This document shows, piece after piece, positions 18,820-28,016 of a DNA stretch of 64,000 nt (within the stretch, counting starts at the first letter, position 1; each line of letters starts with the position of its first letter). The position numbers were made by a program, and so were the translations under genes. The notes under the pieces were generated by a model. The model was given only the letters and a program-made list of their open reading frames with translations, was not told the origin of the DNA and made no database searches. The stretch is from an uncultured Lachnospiraceae bacterium. GTDB taxonomy: Bacteria; Bacillota; Clostridia; Lachnospirales; Lachnospiraceae. The stretch spans positions 1 through 64,000 of the forward strand of contig CAKRIL010000013.1 in NCBI GenBank assembly GCA_934343915.1. Reading direction: 5' to 3'.

Positions 18820-20259
18820 TTATGCCATGTAGTCTACACTTCTTCCGGTTGCTCTCATCATCTCAACCTCAAGTGCCTCATCATCCGTCAGGTTCAGATC
18901 ATCATCACCTATAAGGGCGTTGATTTCATCGAGTGAAAGCTTCCTTGTCTGTCTGTGTCCGCTCTCCTGATTGGAATTGCCGTCCTCACTGCCCTCGAGA
19001 TTCTTTCCTGTCTCAAAGCCATGGCTCTGCACCGTGACCTCAACTGCTTCAACCTTAAGCCCCTGCTGTTCAAAGCTTTCCTTAAGCTGTACAAGCTGAT
19101 TCTCAATTACGTTCTTAACTGCCTCGTCCTGTGTTGCAAGCTGAGCCGTAATGATGCCGTCCTTAACCGCAACCGCAAGATTAACCTTTCCAAGGCTCTC
19201 CGGATGAAGCTGTAATTCCATCTCGGTTGCAGCACTGTTGACATTGACCTTAACGGCATCGATTATCTGTCTTACAATCTCCTCCGAGCTTACGCCGTAT
19301 CCCTCGAATGCGCTGTCTGCATTGATTGCATTGTCGACATTACTTATAAGTGTCTCAAGGAACTGCCCCGACAAGCTCTCACTGCCGTTCCCAGTCATTT
19401 CGGAATTGGAATTATTCTCGGAATGAAGTGTAATCTTCTCCTCAAGAGTTCCCTCAGTCTGCTGGTTAATCGTCTGCACGTTCTCATCTGACACATGCCG
19501 GGACTCAGCCTTCCGTCCGGTATCTTCTGCCGTGGTCTGTCTGTCATCAGTAGGCTTCTGAATACCGTTGTCTGTCAGAATCTCCGCAACCGTATCGCTC
19601 TGTGCATTCTGAACAGGCGTGTCAGCTTCATATACCGTGTTGTCATCAGCAATAATATCCTCTGTCTGCGACACATTGAACTGCTTTAGCATATCAGCAA
19701 GCTTATCGTCCGATATACCAAGCTCATCAGCTGCACTTCCTACTACTTCCTTAATCTGACTTCCAAGCTCCGCAAATGTCTGCGATATGCTGTCATCAGT
19801 AAGAAGCTTCATCGAATCTCCGTCAGCTAATGCATCTGCAACAAAGTCAGCAAGATTTCCCTGATTAAGCAGGTCAGTGATGCACATTCCGCTCTCGGCA
19901 AGCATCTTTTCAAGCTCTTCATCAGTGACATCCAGAACTGCGCATACCACAGCCTTGATTTCGCTTGTAAGTGCCTTAAGGTCACTCGCCATAACAGACT
20001 CATCAACCGCTGTTCCATCGCCCATATGTCTTGCACCCTTCACAATGTACTCAACCTGTGAGCGGCGATTTGACATCTTCTCCTGAATGCCCGGTGTGTT
20101 ATTCTGCACATTGTCTGCGCCCGACACATTCTTTAGCGACTGCTTCATCATACTGCCGAATGCATCAGCAGCCTTAGAAACATTCTGCATTGCAATATTG
20201 TACATGCTGTTGTTCTTGACTGTTGAAGTCACATTATTGACATTCGTGTTAGCTGCCAT
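18820..20259 (-). CDS. fliK: Flagellar hook-length control protein FliK
   Basis: 479 residues. The N-terminal two thirds are polar, low-complexity and Asp/Ser/Gln-rich, as expected for the molecular ruler. The C-terminal Flg_hook domain (about 335-425) shows the signature LQLHPESLGKVNLAVAVKDG. FliK measures hook length and triggers the FlhB specificity switch. Position between the motE-like gene and flgD matches other firmicutes. Confidence 0.92.
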   Translation of the reverse strand: MAANTNVNNVTSTVKNNSMYNIAMQNVSKAADAFGSMMKQSLKNVSGADNVQNNTPGIQEKMSNRRSQVEYIVKGARHMGDGTAVDESVMASDLKALTSEIKAVVCAVLDVTDEELEKMLAESGMCITDLLNQGNLADFVADALADGDSMKLLTDDSISQTFAELGSQIKEVVGSAADELGISDDKLADMLKQFNVSQTEDIIADDNTVYEADTPVQNAQSDTVAEILTDNGIQKPTDDRQTTAEDTGRKAESRHVSDENVQTINQQTEGTLEEKITLHSENNSNSEMTGNGSESLSGQFLETLISNVDNAINADSAFEGYGVSSEEIVRQIIDAVKVNVNSAATEMELQLHPESLGKVNLAVAVKDGIITAQLATQDEAVKNVIENQLVQLKESFEQQGLKVEAVEVTVQSHGFETGKNLEGSEDGNSNQESGHRQTRKLSLDEINALIGDDDLNLTDDEALEVEMMRATGRSVDYMA

Positions 20260-20332
20260 ACCTCATATCCTCCTTTCTTCAAAATATGTGCTGCGAACTG
20301 CAGCTTATATAGTCAACCGGATAACCGGATAA

Positions 20333-21205
20333 CTATCTTGGTGCATTGCTTCCGTCATGTGTGCCGTCAGGATTTCCGACAGGGTTCCTGCCCTGGCTTT
20401 CCTGCACTCTGTTCTCACGGTACTCCTCCATCGTATATGGTGACGGATACATAAGTAATGTAATCTTGGCTGCGTAGGTTGAAGTCATATTCTGTAATAT
20501 GTCTGCCGCGTTTGTCACGCTCATGCCGGCAAGAATTGAAGCAACCTTCTCCTCATCACCTGTCATCTCCTCTAAGATGGACGCAGCCTGTGCAGCCTTC
20601 ATCTTAGAATATGTGGTCGCAAGGTCTGTTATAATCTGACTGCTTGCCTGCTTTTCAAGCACCTGCTGATATATAAGTGCCGCATTCTCCGGGTCAATGC
20701 TCTCATACCATGTCTTGTATGTGTCCGGGTCAGCCGCATAATTGCCTGTATAATCATTGCCGAATACAACCTGCTCATCGAACTGTCTCTTAAGCTCTTC
20801 ATAATTCTTCTGATATGTCTCAAAAGGTGTGAGTCTTGCAACCTCAGAAGTAAGGCTTGCTATTGTGTCCGCATTCTCATTGATAGCTTCATTCAGACGA
20901 ATATTCTCATTCTCAAGCTCTTCAATTCTCGCAATAGCCTCGGAAAGCGTTGTGTACGGGTACTTGCTGTCCATTCCAATCTCCTCGTTGGAAGCATCAG
21001 GAAGAATCTTGTTGATAACCGGAACATCCTTTAGCACAGGTCTTAATACCTTGCTTCCGAATCCGCCGACGTCGAGCTTGACAAGCAGAACGAATATGGC
21101 AAGCCAGATTAAAATAATCAGTATCGTTACAAGAATAATTACAAGCTTATTGGATTTTTTTTCTTCCTCCTGTTCATCTAATAAGTCATCAAGCTCTTCT
21201 GCCAT
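20333..21205 (-). CDS. MotE/YlxF-like flagellar protein with MgtE N-terminal-like domain
   Basis: About 290 residues from ATG 21205, selected because AGGAGG lies six bases upstream; a TTG 18 bases further out has no site. One membrane helix (about 20-45), a coiled coil (about 85-145), and a C-terminal helical domain similar to the N-terminal domain of MgtE (about 175-250). This arrangement matches the FliJ-adjacent YlxF/MotE group; MotE in other bacteria supports stator or FliL function. Starts two bases after the fliJ stop. Exact function unproven. Confidence 0.82.
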   Translation of the reverse strand: MAEELDDLLDEQEEEKKSNKLVIILVTILIILIWLAIFVLLVKLDVGGFGSKVLRPVLKDVPVINKILPDASNEEIGMDSKYPYTTLSEAIARIEELENENIRLNEAINENADTIASLTSEVARLTPFETYQKNYEELKRQFDEQVVFGNDYTGNYAADPDTYKTWYESIDPENAALIYQQVLEKQASSQIITDLATTYSKMKAAQAASILEEMTGDEEKVASILAGMSVTNAADILQNMTSTYAAKITLLMYPSPYTMEEYRENRVQESQGRNPVGNPDGTHDGSNAPR

Positions 21206-21206
21206 A

Positions 21207-21650
21207 CTAATCCTCCTGTTCAAATCGGAAGCTCACAAGCTCATCTATTTCCTTCTTCTCCTGGTCATTGAGTTCCTGAAGAAATTCCTCGTAAGCCTTC
21301 TCTCTGAGTTTTTCCTGAATTTTTCGTTCCTTCATAATTTCACCAAGACGCTTCTGTGCAGCCTCAAGATTGAGTGAAGCAACCTTAACCTCCACAAGCT
21401 GTTTCTTAATCATATTCTTCGACAGCTCTATGGCATTCTTACATATATTAATCTGTCTGACATCAATACTGCCGGAAAGCTGCTGTCTGTAAGCCTCCTC
21501 ATATGCCTTTTTCTGTGCAAAAAGCCCATCAAGCTTCTCTTCTTCCTTGCTGAGCCTCATCCTTGCAACCGCATATGAATTCTTCGCCTGTATCTCAAGC
21601 TTATTCTTGATATCCAGAATGTTCTGCATCCTGTAAACAAACTTAGCCAT
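21207..21650 (-). CDS. fliJ: Flagellar export chaperone/ATPase stalk protein FliJ
   Basis: 147 residues from ATG 21650 (GGGAG ten bases upstream). Entirely helical coiled coil beginning MAKFVYRMQNILDIKNKLE, the classical FliJ start. FliJ acts as the stalk within the FliI hexamer and contacts FlhA to energise export. A TTG start eight codons upstream is possible but would add a poorly conserved segment. It lies between fliI and the motE-like gene. Confidence 0.92.
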   Translation of the reverse strand: MAKFVYRMQNILDIKNKLEIQAKNSYAVARMRLSKEEEKLDGLFAQKKAYEEAYRQQLSGSIDVRQINICKNAIELSKNMIKKQLVEVKVASLNLEAAQKRLGEIMKERKIQEKLREKAYEEFLQELNDQEKKEIDELVSFRFEQED

Positions 21651-21687
21651 TATACTGCATCTCCCGACTGTCAATCAAAGCGTATTA

Positions 21688-23001
21688 CTATTTAAAAATA
21701 TCATTGAGGAGCTTAATCTCCTCGGAAAATTCATACTTGTCATCCACTCCCTGAAGCAGGTATTTGTTGACCGCCTCATGCTTCTCAATGGCGTAATCAA
21801 TCTCCTTGTTGGAGCCGTTCTTGTATGCTCCTATGTTAATAAGATCCTCCGCCTCGCTGTAAGTGGCAAGTACATTCTTAAGTCTTCCCGCTACCGCCTT
21901 GTGCTCCTTGTCAACTATCTGGCTCATGACTCGGGATATACTCATAAGTACATCTATCGCCGGATAATGGTTCTTGTTGGCAAGCTTACGGTTAAGCATT
22001 ATATGTCCGTCAAGGATACTTCTTGCCGTATCCGTAATCGGTTCGTTGAAATCATCTCCGTCTACAAGCACTGTATACAGACCTGTGATTGAGCCCTTCT
22101 TACTCATTCCCGCGCGTTCAAGCAGCTTAGGAAGCTCACTGTATACACTGGGCGGATAACCTCTTGTTACAGGCGGCTCGCCTGATGCAAGACCAATCTC
22201 TCTCTGTGCCATGGAAAAACGTGTAAGTGAATCCATCATAAGCAGGACATCTTTTCCCTGGTCTCTGAAATATTCCGCAATAGCCGTTGCCGTCTTGGCG
22301 GCCTTGTTACGAATAAGTGCCGGCTTATCGGATGTCGCAACAATCAGCACGCTTCGCTTCATTCCTTCTTCACCGAGGTCTCTCTCGATGAACTCGCGTA
22401 CCTCTCTTCCTCTCTCTCCGATAAGTGCTATAACATTGATATCTGCCTTCGTATTACGTGCGAACATACCGAGAAGAGTACTCTTTCCAACACCGCTTCC
22501 CGCAAATATTCCGATACGCTGTCCCTTACCTACCGTAATAAGTCCGTCAACAGCCTTAACCCCAAGAGGAAGTACCTCTGAAATAATCTCTCTCTCCATC
22601 GGGTCAGGCGGTGCAGCCTCACATGGATATTCAGCGGTATAGCTTATGCTGCTCCCATCAGTAGGATTGCCAAGTCCATCAAGTGACTTGCCGAGAAGCC
22701 CAGAACCAACCTTAATCATAAGCGGCTTGCCGGTATTCTCTACCATACAGCCCGGTGCAATTCCGTCAACCGATTCGAACGGCATGAGAAGTATTCTTTT
22801 ATCCTTGAAGCCGACTACCTCAGCATATATGGAATTATCCGGATTATCCTTTGGAATAATCCGGCACAAATCATTGAGCTTTGCGTCAGGTCCTACGGAT
22901 TCAATACTGAGTCCGACCACCTTGGCGACGCGTCCTAGCTTCTTGTAATATGATTTGTCCGCAAGCTTTTTATATTTTTCCAAATCTATATCTGCAAGCA
23001 C
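21688..23001 (-). CDS. fliI: Flagellum-specific ATPase FliI
   Basis: 437 residues, F1-ATPase beta-like. Walker A is GSGVGKSTLL (about residues 168-177) and Walker B is VLLMMDSLTRFSMAQREIG. The export-ATPase signature ERGREVREF is present. FliI drives unloading of export substrates together with FliH and FliJ. GTG start at 23001 with AGGAG ten bases upstream; no closer in-frame ATG exists. Normal length. Confidence 0.97.
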   Translation of the reverse strand: MLADIDLEKYKKLADKSYYKKLGRVAKVVGLSIESVGPDAKLNDLCRIIPKDNPDNSIYAEVVGFKDKRILLMPFESVDGIAPGCMVENTGKPLMIKVGSGLLGKSLDGLGNPTDGSSISYTAEYPCEAAPPDPMEREIISEVLPLGVKAVDGLITVGKGQRIGIFAGSGVGKSTLLGMFARNTKADINVIALIGERGREVREFIERDLGEEGMKRSVLIVATSDKPALIRNKAAKTATAIAEYFRDQGKDVLLMMDSLTRFSMAQREIGLASGEPPVTRGYPPSVYSELPKLLERAGMSKKGSITGLYTVLVDGDDFNEPITDTARSILDGHIMLNRKLANKNHYPAIDVLMSISRVMSQIVDKEHKAVAGRLKNVLATYSEAEDLINIGAYKNGSNKEIDYAIEKHEAVNKYLLQGVDDKYEFSEEIKLLNDIFK

Positions 23002-23034
23002 TCTCTACACTCTCCTACCGGATGTATTTTTCCG

Positions 23035-23862
23035 TTATTCGCCGCCCATACAGCTCAGAATCCTGATATCCTTAATAAGATTATCAAGCTGTACATCCAG
23101 GCTGCAGTCGAACACTCCTGCATCTGTCTCAATCAGACACTCATTTCTCTTAAGTGTTGCGTCTTCAGTAATCTCTATCCGGGTATCCTTCGACACCGCA
23201 CTGCTTATCAGATGCTGATTGCTTATCGTGAATCTATAATCATCAGGCGAAACATGAATAATGAATTCCCTGCTGATATCCGTATTGTTCATGACAGAAT
23301 TGATAAGACAGATAATCATATCCTTTTTATCCTCTGCCATCGTATGAGTAACCTTAGAAAACACCTTAAGAAGCGTATCGACAAGCTCAGGTTCTATCTC
23401 AGACATCTTATTCCTGTACTCTGTCTCAAGCTCGTTCTTCTTATTCTCATACTCAGTCTCAAGCTCCTTGATACGCTTTTCAACATCGGCGGAGCCATTC
23501 TTTAATCCCTGCTCATATCCCTCATCCTTGGCGGCATTTATAAAATATTCTGCCTCCCTGTGAGCCTGATTTATGATACTGTCAGCTTCATTTCTGGCAG
23601 CCTCAAGTATCTCCTCAGTCTGAACATTAAGCTCCTCCTGTGTGGCAGCTTCCTCATCGGGCTCGGTCAACTCTTCAACGACCTGGGCGCTGAGTCCGCT
23701 CACGAACCCGTCAGCATCCGGTTCACCCGGCGTGATGAAAGATGCAGCCTTGATGTTCTTCTTAATGCTGCTTATCTTATCCATCACCTTCTGATTGGAA
23801 TCTATAACAAAATCGTCGGTATCCTTTACAACAAAGCTGTTGTATTTCAGCAGATTAGACAA
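23035..23862 (-). CDS. fliH: Flagellar assembly protein FliH
   Basis: 275 residues, Glu-rich with a long coiled coil (about 75-155) followed by a V-ATPase subunit E-like C-terminal domain that inhibits and tethers FliI. The reading begins with TTG at 23862 and overlaps the fliG stop (23855-23857) by eight bases; GGAGG lies eleven bases before it. The N-terminal SNLLKYNSFVVKD matches FliH starts, which supports the TTG. Confidence 0.9.
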   Translation of the reverse strand: MSNLLKYNSFVVKDTDDFVIDSNQKVMDKISSIKKNIKAASFITPGEPDADGFVSGLSAQVVEELTEPDEEAATQEELNVQTEEILEAARNEADSIINQAHREAEYFINAAKDEGYEQGLKNGSADVEKRIKELETEYENKKNELETEYRNKMSEIEPELVDTLLKVFSKVTHTMAEDKKDMIICLINSVMNNTDISREFIIHVSPDDYRFTISNQHLISSAVSKDTRIEITEDATLKRNECLIETDAGVFDCSLDVQLDNLIKDIRILSCMGGE

Positions 23863-24865
23863 CTATCTCGTCACCTCCGCCTCTTGCAATTACAATCTCA
23901 CCTGCGTCCTCAAGCTTTCTGATATTATTGACAATCTTCTGCTGAGCATCCTCGACATCCTTAAGACGTACAGGTCCCATGAAGTCCATATCCTCTTTGA
24001 TCATAGCAGCAAGACGCTTTGAAAGGTTCCTGAATATAACATTCTGAACCTCCTCGTTGGCATTCTTAAGAGCGACAGCGATATCATTGTTATCAATATC
24101 ACGCAGCACTCTCTGAATAGCTCTGTCGTCGAGGGAAAGAATATCCTCGAATACGAACATCTTCTTTCTGATCTCGTCTGCGAGCTCCGGATCTTCCACT
24201 TCGAGAGTCTCCACAATATGCTTTTCTGTTCCTCTGTCAACAGCATTAAGTATCTCAACAATGGCATCGACACCGCCGACAATCGTGTAATCCTGATTAA
24301 CAAGCGATGCAAGCTTGCGCTCCAGCACACCCTCCACTTCCTTTATTACATCCGGTGAAGTTCTGTCCATCTGTGCTATTCTCTTGGCAACGTCTGCCTG
24401 CTTCTCAGGCGGCAGTGCCGAGATTACCATAGATGACTGTGTCGGTGAAAGGTACGACAATATGAGTGCGATTGTCTGTGGATGCTCGTCCTGTATGAAG
24501 TTGAGAAGCTGTGCAGGATCTGTCTTTCTCACGAACTCGAAAGGACGAACCTGAAGGCTTGCCGTGAGCTTTCCGATAACCTGCTTTGCCTTGTCCGCAC
24601 CAAGTGCCTTCTCGAGCAGGTCCTTCGCATAGCCGATACCGCCCTCTGCGATATACTGCTGTGCAAGACACACCTCATAAAACTCATTGAGGACCTCTTC
24701 CTTGGTTCCCGGTGATACACTATTGGTATTGGCAATCTCAAGCGTAAGCTGTTCTATTTCATCATCATGCAGATGCTTAAAAATCTGCGATGACATCTCC
24801 GGTCCCAGTGCAATCAAAAGAACCGCCGCTTTTTGTATACCATCTAATCCGTTTTTCTTTGCCAT
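23855..24865 (-). CDS. fliG: Flagellar motor switch protein FliG
   Basis: 336 residues with three armadillo-like domains. The ELxxHPQTIALILSYL-type EHPQTIA motif (middle domain) and the torque helix with charged residues (DDRAIQRVLRDID) are visible. FliG binds FliF and MotA and transmits torque. Four bases separate the stop codon from the downstream fliH reading in another frame. Full length, conserved order after fliF. Confidence 0.97.
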   Translation of the reverse strand: MAKKNGLDGIQKAAVLLIALGPEMSSQIFKHLHDDEIEQLTLEIANTNSVSPGTKEEVLNEFYEVCLAQQYIAEGGIGYAKDLLEKALGADKAKQVIGKLTASLQVRPFEFVRKTDPAQLLNFIQDEHPQTIALILSYLSPTQSSMVISALPPEKQADVAKRIAQMDRTSPDVIKEVEGVLERKLASLVNQDYTIVGGVDAIVEILNAVDRGTEKHIVETLEVEDPELADEIRKKMFVFEDILSLDDRAIQRVLRDIDNNDIAVALKNANEEVQNVIFRNLSKRLAAMIKEDMDFMGPVRLKDVEDAQQKIVNNIRKLEDAGEIVIARGGGDEIVV

Positions 24866-24904
24866 ATTGTCTCCATTCCGAAGCGTTATTAACTCACGTT
24901 TCCG

Positions 24905-26506
24905 TTAATCCCAGCCCTCATTGAGCCAGTTTCTGAGAAGCATTGCAACTGCTTCCGGATTCTCCTGTACGAATTTCTCAATAGCCTTGCGTGCCTCAGA
25001 CTTATCCTGAAGGTCAATGTCCTCAAGCGGCGCCTGCTTCTCTCTTGTAGATGCAAGCATATCCTCGACCGAAAGCTCCGGCTCTGTCTCCTCGACAGTA
25101 ACAGGTCTTGCACTTCTGAACACTACGAACAGAAGAAGTGCAACAATGAGAACCGCAAGCACAATCTGTATAATGAATGATGTAGGAGTCTTGCTCTTCT
25201 CTGTCTCTAAGAATATATACTTCATGTTGGCAGATATTTTAATACTTCCGACATCAATTCCAGTACCGCTTGCTATAAGCTGTGCCAAATCTTCCTCAAC
25301 ATCTATCGTAACCGGTGCGCTGTTGGCAAGCTTGTATTCATCATAGGTCATTGTATCGAGTAAGCCCTGTGTCGTAAGGTCAGCCTCTGAAACAACCTCA
25401 TACCTTGTAAGTATTATTGCAAGGCTTGACTGGTCAAGTTCAACCGACATTGCGGCCTTCTCTGTTGTTGTATATGTACTGTTCTGCAGCCAGTCATACT
25501 GTCTTAATGAGTACTCACCGCTGGTTGTTGTTCCATTCGTTAAATCATATCCCGTATCGTCATCGTTGGATTCGGTACCTGCCACGCCGCCTGAACCTGT
25601 TCCGTTGGTTGAGTCAACCTCGTAGCTTGTGCTCTTAAGCCCTTCCTCAGAGCCTGACGGTACAGTGTATTCCTGCATAATCTGGTTGACCATATCAGAG
25701 TTAAGCTTAAGATTAACCATAACCTCTGCATCAGAATAATTCTGTGTTGCAAGCGCAAGTGCCTTAACCTTCGCCTCCATGTTAGTCTCAAGCTGCTTCT
25801 GATACTTATACTGGTTGGACAGGCTCATTGATGTTGATGTAGCATCCGTGATTCCTGAGAAAAGGAGCTGTCCCTTATCGTCTAACACTACAACGTTGTT
25901 GGTGTTCTTGTTTCCCACATTATTGGCAAGTAAAAGACCTATCGCCTCTGCCGTAGACTCATCAATGGTCTTGGTTGTCACAAGAACCGCATTGATGAAA
26001 GCATCCTGATTTTCCTGAAAGATTGACGTTGAATTCTTAAAATCAATCGTAACCTGAGCACTCTTTATGCCATCAATCTTGCTGAGCTGTTCTGCGAATC
26101 TCTTCTCGAGATAATCCTTATAGAGCTTCTCCTTGTCGTCCTGCGTCTGAGAAAAGCCGCCGCTTAAGGCATCGCTTAATGAATAGCCGCTTGACGATAT
26201 ATTGTTGGAACCCAGTACAAGCTGTGCCTCTATCTCGTCATTCTTGTCGATTATAATTTCGAAATTAGAACCGACCGTACAAGATATGTTATTGCTTGTC
26301 AGAAGTGATCTCACCTCTGTCGCCTCCGAAGCGGATGAGCAGTAACGCACTACAACCGTCTGCGGCTTGGCAAGCACAACTCCCAGTATGACAATGGCAA
26401 TCACTGCGACAAGCACGGATGATATAAATATCGTCTTCTGCTTTTTATTGTATTTATTCCAAAATTCCTTTATCTTATCAAGGTATTTCTTAACTATATC
26501 CGGCAT
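24905..26506 (-). CDS. fliF: Flagellar MS-ring protein FliF
   Basis: 533 residues. Two membrane helices (about 24-46 and 448-470) bracket the ring-building YscJ/FliF domains; a Ser/Gly/Thr-rich spacer lies between (about 295-340). The C-terminal tail (EKFVQENPEAVAMLLRNWLNE) is the FliG-binding motif. FliF forms the MS ring around the export gate. Follows fliE by 40 bases. Confidence 0.97.
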   Translation of the reverse strand: MPDIVKKYLDKIKEFWNKYNKKQKTIFISSVLVAVIAIVILGVVLAKPQTVVVRYCSSASEATEVRSLLTSNNISCTVGSNFEIIIDKNDEIEAQLVLGSNNISSSGYSLSDALSGGFSQTQDDKEKLYKDYLEKRFAEQLSKIDGIKSAQVTIDFKNSTSIFQENQDAFINAVLVTTKTIDESTAEAIGLLLANNVGNKNTNNVVVLDDKGQLLFSGITDATSTSMSLSNQYKYQKQLETNMEAKVKALALATQNYSDAEVMVNLKLNSDMVNQIMQEYTVPSGSEEGLKSTSYEVDSTNGTGSGGVAGTESNDDDTGYDLTNGTTTSGEYSLRQYDWLQNSTYTTTEKAAMSVELDQSSLAIILTRYEVVSEADLTTQGLLDTMTYDEYKLANSAPVTIDVEEDLAQLIASGTGIDVGSIKISANMKYIFLETEKSKTPTSFIIQIVLAVLIVALLLFVVFRSARPVTVEETEPELSVEDMLASTREKQAPLEDIDLQDKSEARKAIEKFVQENPEAVAMLLRNWLNEGWD

Positions 26507-26546
26507 ATGTGCTCTCCTGTATCACTTGGTATCTCTTAATCAATTA

Positions 26547-26864
26547 TTAAATCTGCATCTGCATAATCTCTTTATATGCATCCAGAATTCCGTTCTTAAT
26601 TGCAACAGTGTACTGAAGTGCTATATTAGCTTTCTCCTCAATAATGCTGAGCTCATGTGTGCTTGTAAGCTTGCCCATCGCATAATCAATCTCAGCCTGC
26701 TGTGCCTGCTGTATGTATCCGTTAGTTCCCGAAATCAGGTTGACTGCAGCCTGATACAGCTCATCAAATGTCCCTGTATCCTGTGTCTTTGCAGTGTTAT
26801 TGCCTGTAATCGACTTAGTAAGATAATCGCTTGATACACCGGACAATATATTGACTGTTGACAT
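26547..26864 (-). CDS. fliE: Flagellar hook-basal body adaptor FliE
   Basis: 105 residues, small helical protein ending in the conserved QTAVAIKNGILDAYKEIMQMQI-like segment. FliE joins the MS ring to the proximal rod. The distance of 35 bases from flgC and the flgB-flgC-fliE-fliF order are the standard firmicute arrangement. Confidence 0.93.
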   Translation of the reverse strand: MSTVNILSGVSSDYLTKSITGNNTAKTQDTGTFDELYQAAVNLISGTNGYIQQAQQAEIDYAMGKLTSTHELSIIEEKANIALQYTVAIKNGILDAYKEIMQMQI

Positions 26865-26899
26865 AAAAATCCCTCACTTTTTTACTATAATTCATAACC

Positions 26900-27349
26900 C
26901 TACTGTCCTATCTGTAGTCCCTTCGCAGCCATGCTCTTAGATGCCTCAAATGCTGTCGCATTAGCCTCGAATGAGCGTGACGCATCTATAAGATCCGTCA
27001 TCTCGGTAATTATATTCACATTAGGATATGTAACGTATCCGTTTTCATCCGCATCGGGATGTGAAGGGTCATATACCAGCTCCATCGGTGTATCGGTATC
27101 ATTGACAATTGCTGTTGCCTTAACGCCGTTGCCCACACCGCTTCTCGTCGCATCAAAAATCTCGCTGAAGGTTTTGATGCCGTAATTATTGCCTTTTTCT
27201 GCAAGAACAACATTCTTGCGGACATAAGCACCGCCCTCATCCGTCCTTGTAGTCTTGACATTCGCGATGTTCTCTGAGATAACATCCATTCTGAGTCTCT
27301 GTGCCGTCATTCCTGATGAGGCAATGTTAAATGAACTGAATAATGCCAT
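26900..27349 (-). CDS. flgC: Flagellar basal-body rod protein FlgC
   Basis: 149 residues with the rod N-terminal motif SSGMTAQRLRMDVISENIANV and the C-terminal NIITEMTDLIDASRSFEANATAFEASKSM stretch typical of FlgC. Builds the proximal rod with FlgB, FlgF and FliE. Twenty bases separate it from flgB. AGGAGG precedes the ATG. Confidence 0.95.
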   Translation of the reverse strand: MALFSSFNIASSGMTAQRLRMDVISENIANVKTTRTDEGGAYVRKNVVLAEKGNNYGIKTFSEIFDATRSGVGNGVKATAIVNDTDTPMELVYDPSHPDADENGYVTYPNVNIITEMTDLIDASRSFEANATAFEASKSMAAKGLQIGQ

Positions 27350-27369
27350 TATTGTGTCCTCCTCTTATC

Positions 27370-27768
27370 CTACTTAGACAAAACAGCCTTCATTCTCTCG
27401 AACTCACTGTTAAGACCTTCTATAATTCCATCGTACATAAGCTGATTGGAAGCAAGTTCTGCTTCTTCTGTGTCGATATCGACGTTGTTGCCGTCAAGTC
27501 TTGTTGATAACTCAGCATTGTCAGTATATACATATGGCTGTAATCTTCTGTAATCCACATTAGCTACCTTCTGGTCAAGAGTCGAACTTGTCCTGCCCTG
27601 CCTTGCTATCTCATTCTGCAATAGAGACTCGAACTTCAGATCCTGTCTCTTATATCCCGGTGTATCAACATTAGCAATGTTGTTATTCAATATCTCATTT
27701 CTCGTCCAAGCCGCATCAGCCGCAGACGTAAGCACATTAACATATCCAAACGCACCTGATTCAAACAT
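27370..27768 (-). CDS. flgB: Flagellar basal-body rod protein FlgB, first gene of the fla/che operon
   Basis: 132 residues from ATG 27768, preferred because AAGGAG sits seven bases upstream; an ATG two codons earlier (27774) is only two bases from it. Contains RNEILNNNIANVDTPGYKRQDL, the classical rod-protein N-terminal motif, and a C-terminal ELASNQLMYDGIIEGL helix. It is the promoter-proximal gene of the operon, 230 bases downstream of codY. Confidence 0.95.
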   Translation of the reverse strand: MFESGAFGYVNVLTSAADAAWTRNEILNNNIANVDTPGYKRQDLKFESLLQNEIARQGRTSSTLDQKVANVDYRRLQPYVYTDNAELSTRLDGNNVDIDTEEAELASNQLMYDGIIEGLNSEFERMKAVLSK

Positions 27769-27830
27769 TGTCATTCTCCTTTATGATAACCTTAATGTCA
27801 TAATACAACTCTAAACATACCCATCTAACA

Positions 27831-27858
27831 ATTATAAGTCATCCTGTCAAAATTACAA
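27831..27858 (-). promoter_or_regulatory. Candidate sigma-A promoter of the fla/che operon
   Basis: Minus-strand -35 TTGTAA (27853-27858), 16-base spacer, perfect -10 TATAAT (27831-27836). Predicted start near 27824, giving a 50-base leader before flgB. No sigma-D type motif was recognised here. Confidence 0.5.
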
Positions 27859-27880
27859 GAGTTTTTTACAAGAAGTTACA

Positions 27881-27895
27881 TAATTTCACAAAATA
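27881..27895. promoter_or_regulatory. Weak CodY-box-like site upstream of the flgB promoter
   Basis: TAATTTCACAAAATA matches 11 of 15 positions of the CodY consensus AATTTTCWGAAAATT. It lies about 22 bases upstream of the -35. The region is AT-rich, so this may be chance; CodY is known to bind the fla/che promoter in Bacillus. Confidence 0.25.
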
Positions 27896-27943
27896 TACCA
27901 CTTCTTAGCTCCTTCTTATCCTAGATATTGTATGTTCTCTGCC

Positions 27944-27986
27944 TTTATAAAAGTAATGCGCTGCACGTTACAACACGGCAGCGCAT
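27944..27986 (-). terminator. Probable intrinsic terminator of codY
   Basis: Perfect nine-base stem ATGCGCTGC / GCAGCGCAT (27956-27964 and 27978-27986) with a 13-base loop, followed on the minus strand by TACTTTTAT. The uridine tract is short and interrupted, so termination may be partial. Confidence 0.55.
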
Positions 27987-28016
27987 ATTCAGCTTACATT
28001 ATATGCTGTATATAAA

